This document shows positions 15,532-25,067 of a DNA stretch of 64,000 nucleotides, piece by piece. The DNA comes from Planctomycetota bacterium (GTDB lineage: Bacteria; Planctomycetota; B15-G4; SIAN01). How positions within the stretch are numbered: position 1 is the first letter of the stretch; every line of letters begins with the position of its first letter. The notes under the pieces were generated by a model. That model searched no databases. It was not told the DNA's origin and saw nothing but the letters and a program-made list of their open reading frames with translations. The stretch spans positions 124,001-188,000 of the forward strand of contig SIAN01000001.1 in NCBI GenBank assembly GCA_009691715.1. The letters run 5' to 3'. The position numbers and the translations under genes are program-made.

Positions 15532-17202
15532 ATGGTCCGTTGGCTGCGCCGGTCGCTGCCGTGGCTCCCGTTCGCGCTGGTCGCGTTCGGTCCCGCGCTC
15601 TACTTGATCTGCCGGACGTGCTTCCCGGAAGGCGGCGAGTTCTCGCTGTCGGCGTACGCGCCGATCTTCGGCGGCGACGCGATGGCGGCCGCGCGGCGGT
15701 CGACGCTGTGGAACAGCCTGCTGCTGGCCGGCTCGATCGTCGCTGCAGCATTGGCAGTCGGGGTGCCATTCGGCTTCCTCGTCGCGCGCACCGACCTCCG
15801 ATTGCGGCGCTTCTACGAGTCGCTGGCGATCGTGCCGTTGCTGCTGCCGCCGTACCTGAGCGGCATCGCCTGGGTCCAGATCCACCCGATGCGCGGACTG
15901 CCCGCAATCGTGTTCATTCTCGCCGGCGCGCTCTGGCCGGTGGCGGCGTTGCTGTCGGCGCGCGCGTTTCGGGACATCGGTGCAGATGTCGAGGATGCGG
16001 CGCGCCTCGCCCTCGGCGAACGGCGGGCGCTCGCGCGCGTCACCCTGCCACTGGCGCGCGGCGGCATCGCGGCGGGGGCGCTGCTGGTGTTCGTGTTCGC
16101 GCTTTCCGACTTCGTGGTGCCCGACTTCTTCAGCTTCTCGGTGCAGAATGAGACGACCTTTCAGGTCTTCGCCACCGAGATCTACGGCGCCTTCTTGCGC
16201 CAGCGCGATCCGATCGGAGCCGCGGCGTTCGCCGTGCCGCTGGTCGCAATCGCCGGAGTCGCGCTGGCGTTGCTCGCACGGTCGGCAGCCAAGCGCTCGG
16301 TGGCATCGCTTTGCGGGAGCCACGTCGCGCCACGACCGTTTCAGCTCGGGCGCGGTGCGATCGCTGGGCACCTGTTCGCGGTGGCACTGCTCGGGACGAC
16401 GATTGGGGTGCCGCTCGGTGTCCTCGGCGGGATGGCGACCAAGTCAGCGCCGAGCGTCCCGACGGCGCCGGTGGTCTCGACGCCGGCAAGCCCCACCTCC
16501 GCCGGAGTGCCCGCGCCCTCGCTCGGTTCGTTCGACTACAGCGTCTACCGGCAGCGATCGCCGGTGAAGGCCGCGCTCGAAACCTACGTCCCGGCGGCGC
16601 TCCACAGCCTGCGCGACGCGGTCGTCGGCGTGCTGCTGATGCTCTTGCTGGCGTGGGGCCCGGCGCGGGCGCTCGCTCGATCCGCCAGCGGCAGCGCGGC
16701 GGCACACGCCGTCGTCCTGCTTCCGCTCGCCTTTCCGAGCCTGCTGCTCGGCATGGCGCACGAGCAGCTCTTCCTCGCCGACGCTGGCCTTGCCGATCGG
16801 ATCTACCGCGGATGGGGACTCGTCTCGCTGACCTTTGCCTCGCGCTTCCTGCCGTTGGCCGTGGTGGGGCTTGCCGCGTCGTGGCGTCGGATCGCGCCCG
16901 AGATCGAGGAAGCGACTGAACTGGCGCCGATCAGCGGTGCGCGCCGACTGCTGTCGCTGCGACTGCCGCTGCTCCTGCCGGCGTTGCTCGCGGTCGGGAC
17001 GCTCGGCTTCGGACTGATGATGCGCGAGTTCGATGCGATCGTCCTGCTGCCGGGCGCGCAGGAGATGCTGACCCACCGAATCTACAACCTCGTGCACCAA
17101 GCGCGCGATGCGGTGGTCGGCGCGCTGTCGTGGCTGCAGGTCGCTTCGGTGCTGGTGCCGTGGCTGGCGCTGCGATTGCTCCTGCCGGCCGCACGCCGAT
17201 AA
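15532..17202 (+). CDS. ABC transporter permease, fused double-domain type (iron(III)/thiamine family)
   Basis: The 556-residue protein has about twelve membrane helices in two homologous halves, each with a binding-protein-dependent transport segment. The EAA-like loops are [27 protein letters not shown] in the first half and [25 protein letters not shown] in the second. This layout matches FbpB/SfuB and ThiP permeases. Neither the ATPase nor the periplasmic binding protein is encoded nearby, so the substrate cannot be assigned and the partners must be elsewhere. A loop of about 60 residues between the halves is Pro/Ser/Ala-rich (roughly residues 303-345). Confidence 0.85.
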   Translation: MVRWLRRSLPWLPFALVAFGPALYLICRTCFPEGGEFSLSAYAPIFGGDAMAAARRSTLWNSLLLAGSIVAAALAVGVPFGFLVARTDLRLRRFYESLAIVPLLLPPYLSGIAWVQIHPMRGLPAIVFILAGALWPVAALLSARAFRDIGADVEDAARLALGERRALARVTLPLARGGIAAGALLVFVFALSDFVVPDFFSFSVQNETTFQVFATEIYGAFLRQRDPIGAAAFAVPLVAIAGVALALLARSAAKRSVASLCGSHVAPRPFQLGRGAIAGHLFAVALLGTTIGVPLGVLGGMATKSAPSVPTAPVVSTPASPTSAGVPAPSLGSFDYSVYRQRSPVKAALETYVPAALHSLRDAVVGVLLMLLLAWGPARALARSASGSAAAHAVVLLPLAFPSLLLGMAHEQLFLADAGLADRIYRGWGLVSLTFASRFLPLAVVGLAASWRRIAPEIEEATELAPISGARRLLSLRLPLLLPALLAVGTLGFGLMMREFDAIVLLPGAQEMLTHRIYNLVHQARDAVVGALSWLQVASVLVPWLALRLLLPAARR

Positions 17203-17240
17203 TGCTCCGCCCTTCCTGACGACCATCAACGGAGCGCGCC

Positions 17241-17933
17241 TTGTATCCCCTTCGCAGCATCCAATTCCTGGCCGAGCTCGTCTTCCCGGCCCAGCAGTGG
17301 CAGCTCACCGACCTCCAGCGTCTCCACGCCAAGTGCTTCGAGCGCGAATCGTCGCGCTACGCCAACTTCCAGCTGGTGCAGGGCGGCGCGCAGCTGTCGA
17401 ACCCGGTTTCGCAGCAGGGCGCGGTCTCGGCCGCGATCGTGCTTCCCGACCGGCTCCGCATCCAGGAGCAGATGACCGGTATGGCGCGCGAGGAATTCGA
17501 GAAACGGCTCGACGCTTTCGCGCGCGCGGTCTTCTCGGAACTCAAGGTGCCGCACTTCGCCGCGCAGCAGTTTACCGTGCAGTCTCTCGCGACCCCGCGC
17601 GTCGCGCAGAACGCGGTCGACTTGATGGGCAAGGCGATGCTCTCGTTCAGCAACGACGACTACCAACTGTTCGAGCAGCGCAAGCCGTTGTTGATGGGCG
17701 TGCGCATGAGCTTCCCGACCGCGCCGGTCGACGAAGGGCAGTTCCACTCGCGCATCGAGACCATGCAGCGCGATCCCAAGTCGATCTTCCTCGAGAATGT
17801 CGGCGTGTTCCGGACGCAGATCGGCGAGCCCGACTGCGGCCGACTGACCGCGCAGTTCGTCCAGACCTACGACTGGGTGCGCGAGCAATTGCTCGGCTGG
17901 GTCGAGCGCTGCGAAGGGCGCTTCGTGCCGTGA
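17241..17933 (+). CDS. Soluble protein of unknown function
   Basis: I do not recognise this 230-residue protein. It has no membrane segment or signal peptide, starts with TTG 17241 ([16 protein letters not shown]) and contains a long amphipathic helical part ([21 protein letters not shown]) followed by [20 protein letters not shown]. The composition is that of a real cytosolic protein. GATAAT at 17191-17196, about 45 bases upstream, could be a -10 element. Its stop overlaps the start of the following thioredoxin-fold gene (TGATG), so the two are probably co-translated. Confidence 0.6.
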   Translation: MYPLRSIQFLAELVFPAQQWQLTDLQRLHAKCFERESSRYANFQLVQGGAQLSNPVSQQGAVSAAIVLPDRLRIQEQMTGMAREEFEKRLDAFARAVFSELKVPHFAAQQFTVQSLATPRVAQNAVDLMGKAMLSFSNDDYQLFEQRKPLLMGVRMSFPTAPVDEGQFHSRIETMQRDPKSIFLENVGVFRTQIGEPDCGRLTAQFVQTYDWVREQLLGWVERCEGRFVP

Positions 17934-20242
17934 TGCGACGGCTCGCCCGCGGCCTGGCGATCGGCGCCGCTGCGGCGTGCGGCTCGCCCGGCCGCATCGT
18001 GGCCGATCCAGGTCCCTCGGCGGCTCTCGCCAAGAGCGCCGCGCAAGACGCGCTGCAGGACGCACCGCCGTCGGAGACGAGCGCCATGACTGCGAAACAC
18101 AAGAACCGGCTCGCGAACGAGACCTCCCCCTACCTGCTGCAGCACGCCCACAATCCGGTCGACTGGTACCCATGGGGAGCGGAAGCGTTCGCGCGCGCCA
18201 AGGCCGAGGACAAGCCGATCTTCCTGTCGATCGGCTACTCGGCGTGCCACTGGTGCCACGTCATGGAACGCGAGAGCTTCGAGAACGACGCGATCGCGGC
18301 ACAGATGAACGCGAGTTTCGTCTGCATCAAGGTCGACCGCGAGGAGCGGCCCGACGTCGACGAGATCTACATGAAGGCGGTGCAGGCGCTGACGCGAAGC
18401 GGCGGCTGGCCGATGTCCGTCTTCCTCACGCCCGACCTGAAACCGTTCTTCGGCGGCACCTACTTCCCGCCCGCCGACGCGCACGGCCGCGCCGGATTCC
18501 CGCGCGTGCTGACGGAGCTGGCGCGGCTTTGGAAAGAGGATCGACCGCGGGCCTTGAAGTCGGCCGACGGACTCACCGAACATTTGCGCGAGATGGCGGC
18601 GAGCGTCGGTGCCGCGCCGAGCAGCGAGGCCGATGCCACAGAAGATGCGGTATCGCCAGAGAGCCGCGCTGCCGCGTTCGTCGCTGACCTGCGCCTGCTG
18701 CCGCGAGCGTCCGAGCAGCTGCTCCGCAACTTCGACGACGAGTACGGCGGCTTCGGCGGGGCGCCCAAGTTCCCGCATTCGATGGATCTGCAGCTTCTGC
18801 TGCGGATCGACGCGCGCTTCGGAAATCCGGCGGCGCGGGCGGCGGCCGTCAAGTCGCTGCAGAAGATGGCCGAGGGTGGGATCCACGACCAGCTCGGCGG
18901 CGGTTTCCATCGCTACTCGGTCGACGAGCGCTGGGCCGTCCCGCACTTCGAGAAGATGCTCTACGACAATGCGTTGCTGGCGAGCGCCTACCTCGATGGC
19001 TGGCTTGCGATCGGCGACGCGGAATTCGCCGTCGTCGCGCGCTCGACTCTCGACTGGGCGCTGCGGGAGATGCGGTCGGACGGCGGCGGCTTCTGCTCGT
19101 CACAGGACGCCGACAGCGAAGGCGAGGAGGGGAAGTTCTTCGTCTGGGATCCGGCGGAGCTGGCGGAGGTGCTCGGCGTCGAGACGGCGGCGTGGGTGGG
19201 TTTGTTCTACGGTGTCACGCCGTCCGGGAACTTCGAGCACAGGAAGACCGTGCTGTGGCGACCCTGGTCCGTCGCCGACTTCGCGAAGACGCGCGGCATG
19301 GAGGCATCGGCCGTGGTCGCTGGCCTCGCGTCGGCGCGGATGAAGCTCTTGGCGGCGCGCGCGCAGCGCATCGCGCCGGGCCGCGACGACAAGGTGCTGT
19401 GCGACTGGAACGGGCTCTTGATTTCGGCACTCGCGCGCTGCGGCGCCGCGCTCGGCGAACCGCGCTACCTCGCGGCTGCCGCCGAGGCGGCCGCGTTCGT
19501 GCGGCGCGAGTTGTGGAGTGAAGTCCGGAACGATGGCGCCGGCGGGCGAAGCAACGGTGCCCTGAAGCGCAGTTGGAAGTCCGGCATCGCCAAGCACGAC
19601 GCCAATCTTGGCGACTTCGCGTTCTTGATCGAGGGGCTGCTCGATCTTTGGGAGGCGCGCTTCGACCCCGCCGACCTCGCCTGGGCGAAGCAACTCGCCG
19701 ACCTGACCCTCGAACGCTTCTGGGACAGCGAACGCGGCGGCTTCTTCTTCACCGCGCACGACACCGAAGCGCTGCTCATCCGCTCGAAGGAAGCGTGGGA
19801 TGGCGCGACCCCGGCAGCGCCTTCGGTGCACGCGATGAACCTGCTCCGGCTGGCCGCGCTCACCGGCGACAGCACCTACCGAACGGCAGCCGAGCGGACG
19901 ATTGCGCTCTACCGCAGACCGCTCGAACAGACTCCGCCTGCGCTCTCGCGGATGTTGGCCGCCGTCGACTTCGCGCAGTCGGAGCCGGCCGAGATCGTGC
20001 TTGTCGGACCAGATCGCGCGGCGCTCGAACCGTTCCTCGCCGTGCTTCGAGCAGGCTTCGCGCCGAACCGTGTCGTCGCTGCGGCGACGCCAGACACACG
20101 GGCGATGGCGACCCGCGTGACGCCGCTGTTCGATCGACGGGACGCCGCGATTGCAACCGCATGGGCGTGTCGAGCGGGCACATGCCGTTTGCCGGTGACA
20201 ACGCCGGCCGCTTTGGCTGAAGAGCTGCGTGACGGGCGGTAG
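17933..20242 (+). CDS. YyaL/spermatogenesis-associated-20-like protein with thioredoxin domain (DUF255)
   Basis: From residue 52 this 769-residue protein is a classic YyaL/SSP411 protein. It opens with [25 protein letters not shown], has the thioredoxin-like motif CHWC in [16 protein letters not shown], then an alpha/alpha-barrel resembling N-acylglucosamine 2-epimerases ([29 protein letters not shown]). The biochemical function of the family is not established. The chosen start ATG 17933 overlaps the upstream stop and adds 51 residues resembling a lipoprotein signal (basic, hydrophobic, Cys16). The family's usual start would be ATG 18086. If 17933 is right, the protein is exported, which would be unusual. 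Confidence 0.85.
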   Translation: MRRLARGLAIGAAAACGSPGRIVADPGPSAALAKSAAQDALQDAPPSETSAMTAKHKNRLANETSPYLLQHAHNPVDWYPWGAEAFARAKAEDKPIFLSIGYSACHWCHVMERESFENDAIAAQMNASFVCIKVDREERPDVDEIYMKAVQALTRSGGWPMSVFLTPDLKPFFGGTYFPPADAHGRAGFPRVLTELARLWKEDRPRALKSADGLTEHLREMAASVGAAPSSEADATEDAVSPESRAAAFVADLRLLPRASEQLLRNFDDEYGGFGGAPKFPHSMDLQLLLRIDARFGNPAARAAAVKSLQKMAEGGIHDQLGGGFHRYSVDERWAVPHFEKMLYDNALLASAYLDGWLAIGDAEFAVVARSTLDWALREMRSDGGGFCSSQDADSEGEEGKFFVWDPAELAEVLGVETAAWVGLFYGVTPSGNFEHRKTVLWRPWSVADFAKTRGMEASAVVAGLASARMKLLAARAQRIAPGRDDKVLCDWNGLLISALARCGAALGEPRYLAAAAEAAAFVRRELWSEVRNDGAGGRSNGALKRSWKSGIAKHDANLGDFAFLIEGLLDLWEARFDPADLAWAKQLADLTLERFWDSERGGFFFTAHDTEALLIRSKEAWDGATPAAPSVHAMNLLRLAALTGDSTYRTAAERTIALYRRPLEQTPPALSRMLAAVDFAQSEPAEIVLVGPDRAALEPFLAVLRAGFAPNRVVAAATPDTRAMATRVTPLFDRRDAAIATAWACRAGTCRLPVTTPAALAEELRDGR

Positions 20243-20434
20243 GCAGCGCGCTTACCATCCGCGGCGTGAGGGCTGTCTCGTAGAGCCCTCCCTCGTCGAG
20301 CCGATGGCGTCGGCGGCTCGCGCGCAGGGCTTCAGGCTTTTCGCACGAATTGCCGAGGCTCTTCCATGGGATTTGTGCGGGAGTCGGCGCGCGCCCGCGG
20401 GACGTCGCGCCGGTTGTGACTTTGCGAGGTCACC

Positions 20435-20959
20435 ATGCCAAACGCCCATGACGAGCGCGCCGAAATCCTCGTCTCCGTGCAACGCATGGGCACCGACTCG
20501 TCCTGCGGTCTGCTGCGCGGGCGGGAGCGGCGGTCCCTTTCCGTGGACTTCGTCTCGCGCGAGGCGGTGGGTGCGATGGAAGCGGAGGAGGTCGAAGTTT
20601 GTGTGGTGTTCCCCGCGGACCCGAAGCCGGTCTGCGCCGGAATCGCGGTGCGTGAAGTGCGGGACGTTGATGGCGGCTGCGACGTGAAGATGGAAATCGC
20701 CCTGGGTCGCACCGAGGAGGAGCGGGAGCGAGTTGCGCAACTCCTGCGCGCGCTCAAGCGCCGCCGCGCACTTCGCATCAAGCCGAACGCGCCACTGCCG
20801 ATCGAGATCCTGCCCGGCCGCAAGCCCCCGGCGATTCAGGGAATCGTCGAGGATCGATCCCTCGATGGCCTCCGATTCTCGATTGATGCGGCGCGATCGC
20901 ATGCCCTCGAACGGATCGCACGAGTCGATGTTGTCCTGCGCCTGCAAGATGGCGGGTAG
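20435..20959 (+). CDS. PilZ-domain protein, probably truncated by an in-frame TAG
   Basis: The open frame encodes 174 residues. The last 60 or so are the first part of a PilZ domain, the c-di-GMP receptor fold, with the RR-x3-R site in LKRRRALRIK and the D-x-S-x2-G site in EDRSLDGLRF. The first 100 residues resemble the YcgR-like N-terminal beta domain that often precedes PilZ. The TAG at 20957-20959 falls inside the PilZ beta barrel, and the same frame continues afterward with sequence that completes the domain. As written, the protein would lack the last PilZ strands and helix. Confidence 0.65.
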   Translation: MPNAHDERAEILVSVQRMGTDSSCGLLRGRERRSLSVDFVSREAVGAMEAEEVEVCVVFPADPKPVCAGIAVREVRDVDGGCDVKMEIALGRTEEERERVAQLLRALKRRRALRIKPNAPLPIEILPGRKPPAIQGIVEDRSLDGLRFSIDAARSHALERIARVDVVLRLQDGG

Positions 20960-21232
20960 CAACTACGTCTCGATGCCGGAGTCGCTTGGCGCACGACGGT
21001 TGGCGAAACCGCGATGTTCGGGGTAGCGTTCGTCGTGTCCAAGTCGCCCGCGTTTGCCGCGGCTCAGCACGCACTGCACGAGTACGTGACGGAGTGCCGG
21101 CGCAAGCGCTTCCATGACGATCGCGTTCGCAACCCCCTGCTCCGCAAGCAGGAACTCGCGGCACGGTGCGATTTGGCTACGGCAGGAACGACCCGGGGTT
21201 CTTCAGTTTTCTCGGCAGGTAGCTGTCGATGA
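20960..21232 (+). pseudogene. Remainder of the PilZ gene after the in-frame TAG
   Basis: In the same frame as the PilZ gene, codons after the TAG read QLRLDAGVAWRTTVGETAMF and then GVAFVVS, with the helix AFAAAQHALHEYVTECRRKRF. These are the late beta strands, the typical V-x-W and G-V-x-F elements, and the C-terminal helix of PilZ domains. The frame closes at 21232 and overlaps the 3' end of the topoisomerase VI A gene on the other strand. This supports a single nonsense change, readthrough, or a base-call error. Confidence 0.55.
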
Positions 21233-22328
21233 CGTAGTTCAGTCCCCACTTGGTGAGCGCCTGTTGTTCGGCGCGAACCTTCATGGTGAGCATCTGCTCG
21301 AAGGCTTTCACCCACGCCTTGTTCTTCTTGAAGAAGGGGTCGTTCTTCAGCGCATCCTTGGCGCGCTTCTCGTCGACTTCCTGCAACGGGTGGGTCGCGT
21401 CCTGCAGCTTGAAGTCGATGATGTCCTGCGGCGTGACACCGAGGAAACGGGCGCGCGGGACGCAGAAGAACTGGTTGATGTGGGCGGCGTTGCCGGAGCC
21501 GACCTTCAACGTGCGGTAGATGTTGGCGATGCCGTAAGGGTCGCAGTCGACGAAGGCATAGACCGGCAGGTCGAGGTCGTCGGTGAGACGACGCAGGAAA
21601 CGGCGGGTCGAGCGCGTCGGCACGCCGGCCATCGAGACGATGATGCAGTGGGCGTCCTGCGGGTAGCCGTTGCCCTGCAGCCGCTGGAACATGCCGCCGG
21701 TCTCGATCGCGAGTACGAACTTGGCGTTGGTGCGGAACTTCAGGTGCTCGACGGACGACGGGATCGAGTAGGCACCGGTGCCGAACTTGGTGCAGTCGAT
21801 CTCGATCGGCTCGTGGGTGTGGGGGTCGCGGTCGATGACCGTCAATTCGCCGGCGACCGCGCCACCGTGCTCGTCGGGGATGAAGCGGAGCTGCTCGCGC
21901 GTCACACCGTCGAGGCTGAACATCGCCTCGACGTCATCCATCACCGTGTCGGATTCGGGTTGCTCGTCGAAGCGCGCGTCACGCCAGTTCTTGCTGACGT
22001 AGTACGCCTCTCGCTTGGTGGCCCAGTTGTTCTCCTTCACCATCTGCTTCGAAAGCGCCATCAGTTTCAGCGTCTGTGCGAAGGTCTTCACCGAGTTGAC
22101 GGTGAGCGTGCGCGTGGAGAGGTTCTCTCCCAGCTCGAAGAAACCCTTCTTCACGTCGTAGTCGACGTTGCTGAGCGAGCGCACCGGGAACTTGAGCTCG
22201 GGCTGTTTCTTCTTCGCGATCGAGTCGAGCACGCGACTCGCGGCGCGGTCGATGCACTGCACCGTGACCTTGTCGAGCTCGGGGTTGGCACTCGCCCGCT
22301 TGCTGCTCTTCTTGTCGTCTTTCGCCAT
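21177..22328 (-). CDS. top6A: DNA topoisomerase VI subunit A (Spo11-like cleavage subunit)
   Basis: The 383-residue protein is the DNA-cleaving subunit of the type IIB topoisomerase. It has the winged-helix (CAP) part with the catalytic tyrosine pair at 109-110 (ATKREAYYVSKNW) and the Toprim domain with the metal-binding glutamate in LAIETGGMFQR and the aspartates in AFVDCDPYGIANIYR. Length is typical of archaeal Top6A. It lies 13 bp after the Top6B gene on the same strand, in archaeal-like B-A order. Topoisomerase VI is general in archaea and plants but scattered in bacteria. Base composition matches the neighbours, so any transfer was not recent. Confidence 0.95.
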   Translation of the reverse strand: MAKDDKKSSKRASANPELDKVTVQCIDRAASRVLDSIAKKKQPELKFPVRSLSNVDYDVKKGFFELGENLSTRTLTVNSVKTFAQTLKLMALSKQMVKENNWATKREAYYVSKNWRDARFDEQPESDTVMDDVEAMFSLDGVTREQLRFIPDEHGGAVAGELTVIDRDPHTHEPIEIDCTKFGTGAYSIPSSVEHLKFRTNAKFVLAIETGGMFQRLQGNGYPQDAHCIIVSMAGVPTRSTRRFLRRLTDDLDLPVYAFVDCDPYGIANIYRTLKVGSGNAAHINQFFCVPRARFLGVTPQDIIDFKLQDATHPLQEVDEKRAKDALKNDPFFKKNKAWVKAFEQMLTMKVRAEQQALTKWGLNYVIDSYLPRKLKNPGSFLP

Positions 22329-22341
22329 CGGGGCGGCTCCC

Positions 22342-24102
22342 TCAGACCATCTTCTTGCGCGACGCTTCGAGGATGTCGCGCAGGTTGCCCGCGGTCTTGT
22401 CGAGCACCGCTTGGTCGAGCACGAGGATCTCGTGCAGCGCCTCGACCACCGTCGGCAGGAACATGTCGATGTAGTCGCGCTTCTTCGCCTCGTCGGCGGC
22501 GCGCCGGGACTTCCGCACGTGGGTCGCGATCTTGCGCCCCATCTCCATCAAGGAGAGGCGGAGCTCCTTCAAGATCTCGGGGTAGTGGGCGATCGCCTCC
22601 TTCGCCTCGGAGGTGAACGGAACCCACGCGGACGCGAGATGCACTACGATCGCCATCGGCGCGACCGGAAGCGATTCCTTCGGCTGCTGGAGCAGGTAGT
22701 TGCGCCAGTCGGTGGTCACGACCGCCTTGGTCGTGACGCACGCGCCCTGCTGGTAGAGCAACGGGACACGGTTCGCGAACCGGACCAGACGGACCGGCTC
22801 TTCGGCCGGGAGATCGCCGCCCCAGGCCACGCCAACTTCAACGACAAACGGATTGCCGCGGTAGATCTTCGGCGCGCGCGACTCGGCCAGGTAGAGCTCG
22901 GCGTTCAGCACCTTCTTCATGCCAGCGATGAGGCCCGCCTCGCCGATCGGCACGATGCAGTCGGTGGCCGGCGCCATGATCTTCACTTGGCTCATCGCCA
23001 CGTGGACGCGCTCGATCTGCTCGGCTTCGAGTCCGGAGAGGCGCGCATCGGGCGACACCTTGGCGAGCTTGCAGATCTCCTCGGCGACGCGCGGGCTGAC
23101 GCGCGAGAAGTCGGACTTGAGGAAAGCCGCGAGCTTCTTCGCCTCGGTCGTCTTCATCATCCCGCCGAGCATCCCGACCTCGACCCCGTACGGGTGAGGC
23201 TGGATCTGCTTGGGTTGCTGCGGCAGCGTCTTGGTCGCGCGCTCGAAGATCTGGACCTGCCCTTCCCAGTCCTTGTATTCGATACGCACGTGCGGGTTCG
23301 CGATCGCGGTCTGGATCAGGTACTCGTCGACCGACTGCTTGCCTTTCTGCACCTTGGCCTCGAGTTCGAGCTCGATGCGCGTGCCGTGCTCCTTGTCCCA
23401 GTCGGTCTCCATCTCGCGCAGCACTTCGGGGCGGTTCCTCGCGGTGTCGATCTTGAGCTCGACGTACCACGCCGGGTGCTTCTTGCCGATGCGCGAGATC
23501 ACCGACAGCGGCTTGCCCGTCGTGAGCTGGCCGTACATCGCCGCCGCCGAGATGCCGATCCCCTGCTGGCCGCGCTGCTGCTTCAGCACGTGGAACTTCG
23601 AGCCGTAGAGCAGCCGGGCGAAGACATGGGGGAGCTGCTGCTTCACGATGCCGGGGCCGTTGTCTTCGACGATGACCCGGAAACGGTCGTCGCGCGGCGT
23701 GGTCAAGATCTCGATCCGGACATCGGGGAGGATGCCGGCCTCCTCGCACGCATCGAGCGAGTTGTCGACCGCTTCCTTGATCGCAGTCAGCAGCGCCTTC
23801 CGCGGATTGTCGAAGCCGAGCAGGTGGCGGTTCTTGGTGAAGAACTCGGAGACGGAGATTTCGCGCTGCTTCGTCGCGAGCCGGTGGGCGATCGTGTCGC
23901 CGCCCTTCGCCTCGCCGCCCTTGCCCTCCGCCTTCTCGGCGCTCGCCGTCGGCTCGTTTGCCTTCGCGACGGCGGGAGGCTGGTCAGCGTCCTTCTGCGA
24001 CTTCGCCTGCACCGCCGCTTCATCCATGAACAGTCCCGGTTGCTGCCCAGTGGCCGTTTTCTGCGCTGCGACCGTTTTCTGCCCTGTGACGTCGGTCGCC
24101 AT
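22342..24102 (-). CDS. top6B: DNA topoisomerase VI subunit B (GHKL ATPase)
   Basis: The 586-residue ATPase subunit closes the DNA gate of topoisomerase VI on ATP binding. GHKL motifs are clear: KEAVDNSLDACEEAG (N box), VEDNGPGI (G1) and QQRGQQGIGISAAAMYGQL (G2). The transducer region follows, and a C-terminal helix (ILVLDQAVLDKTAGNL) would contact subunit A. ATG 24102 is chosen because GGAGGGG lies just upstream and the homologous part begins after a charged Ala/Lys-rich N-terminal extension of about 70 residues. That extension is not part of the known domain. Subunit A follows 13 bp downstream. Confidence 0.95.
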   Translation of the reverse strand: MATDVTGQKTVAAQKTATGQQPGLFMDEAAVQAKSQKDADQPPAVAKANEPTASAEKAEGKGGEAKGGDTIAHRLATKQREISVSEFFTKNRHLLGFDNPRKALLTAIKEAVDNSLDACEEAGILPDVRIEILTTPRDDRFRVIVEDNGPGIVKQQLPHVFARLLYGSKFHVLKQQRGQQGIGISAAAMYGQLTTGKPLSVISRIGKKHPAWYVELKIDTARNRPEVLREMETDWDKEHGTRIELELEAKVQKGKQSVDEYLIQTAIANPHVRIEYKDWEGQVQIFERATKTLPQQPKQIQPHPYGVEVGMLGGMMKTTEAKKLAAFLKSDFSRVSPRVAEEICKLAKVSPDARLSGLEAEQIERVHVAMSQVKIMAPATDCIVPIGEAGLIAGMKKVLNAELYLAESRAPKIYRGNPFVVEVGVAWGGDLPAEEPVRLVRFANRVPLLYQQGACVTTKAVVTTDWRNYLLQQPKESLPVAPMAIVVHLASAWVPFTSEAKEAIAHYPEILKELRLSLMEMGRKIATHVRKSRRAADEAKKRDYIDMFLPTVVEALHEILVLDQAVLDKTAGNLRDILEASRKKMV

Positions 24103-24256
24103 CGGGTCCCCTCCATGCCGATCGTCGGGAGCGAGACCGTCCGTCGCGGCCCTGCGTCCAACCGCGTCGGACCACCGCCAAGCGGCCCGCACGAACAACG
24201 AGGTCGCGGATGATAGCGGCGTGGCGGTGGCGAGGGGACGAGGCGCTCGCGCCAGG

Positions 24257-25060
24257 TCAGGTCGCGTGCAGACGCGCTTGCGCGAACGGGACGTCGTGCA
24301 AGTTGCACAACCCGTGGGTGACGCCGATGTCGCGGAACCGTTCGAGTCCCTTGATCTCGCGCTCGCCGAGGTGGTAGCGCAGGTTGCGCGTCAGGTACTG
24401 CGCGATGCCCGCGACCGGAAGGTCGAGATCGGCGGCCGCCTTCTCGGCGATCTTGCTCCGTTCGAGCAGGCCGCGGTCGCGCGCGCGCAGCAGCAGCGGC
24501 AGCACCATCTCGCAGTCTTTCGGCTTGCGGCAGGCCCAGACCGCGTAGACGAACGGCATCCCGGTCCGGTCGCTCCAGAACCAACCCAGGTCGACCGGCT
24601 CGAGCGCGCCGGCCTTGGCCTTGAGCGCGGCATCGCCGATCAGCAGCACCGCGTCGGCATCGACTTTCGCCGGTTCAAGCGTTGGCTCGATTTCGCGGGT
24701 CTCGACCCCCGGCTTCAGCAGGAACTCGGCGAAGACCATCTTCACCAGCGCGGCGCCGGTGCGGCTGCCGGCATCGAGCGCCACGCGCTCCACCTGTTCG
24801 AGCGGCTTCTTCAGGAACAGCTTGACGCTCTTCACCGGCCCTTCCGAGCAGATGCCGATTTCCGGGAGGATCCGCACTTCGGGTGTCCGAAACGCCTCGA
24901 TCGAGGAGATCAGCGCGACATCGAGGTCGCCCTTGCGCAGGGCGTGCTGGAGCGCCGCTGGCCGGTCGCGGATCAGCTCGACGCCACGCTCTTTGTCGAG
25001 GCCGTGGATGAGCGGCCGGGCATTCACGAAGTCGACGACACCGATGCGGATCTTCGTCAT
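24257..25060 (-). CDS. mqnA: Chorismate dehydratase MqnA (futalosine menaquinone pathway)
   Basis: The 267-residue periplasmic-binding-protein-like enzyme removes water from chorismate to give 3-enolpyruvylbenzoate, the first step of the futalosine route to menaquinone. Family signatures are IRIGVVDFVNARPLIHGL, the DVALISSIEAF segment, LDAGSRTGAALVKM, AVLLIGDAAL and DLGWFWSDRTGMPFVYAVW. Length is normal. It is the third gene of the set mqnC-mqnE-mqnA on the minus strand, 7 bp after mqnE. Confidence 0.95.
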   Translation of the reverse strand: MTKIRIGVVDFVNARPLIHGLDKERGVELIRDRPAALQHALRKGDLDVALISSIEAFRTPEVRILPEIGICSEGPVKSVKLFLKKPLEQVERVALDAGSRTGAALVKMVFAEFLLKPGVETREIEPTLEPAKVDADAVLLIGDAALKAKAGALEPVDLGWFWSDRTGMPFVYAVWACRKPKDCEMVLPLLLRARDRGLLERSKIAEKAAADLDLPVAGIAQYLTRNLRYHLGEREIKGLERFRDIGVTHGLCNLHDVPFAQARLHAT

Positions 25061-25067
25061 CTGGGGC

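Noticed and set aside
21114..24213. Long plus-strand open frames across the topoisomerase VI genes
   Set aside because: They mirror the conserved minus-strand proteins and show leucine/valine/arginine patterns typical of antisense frames.
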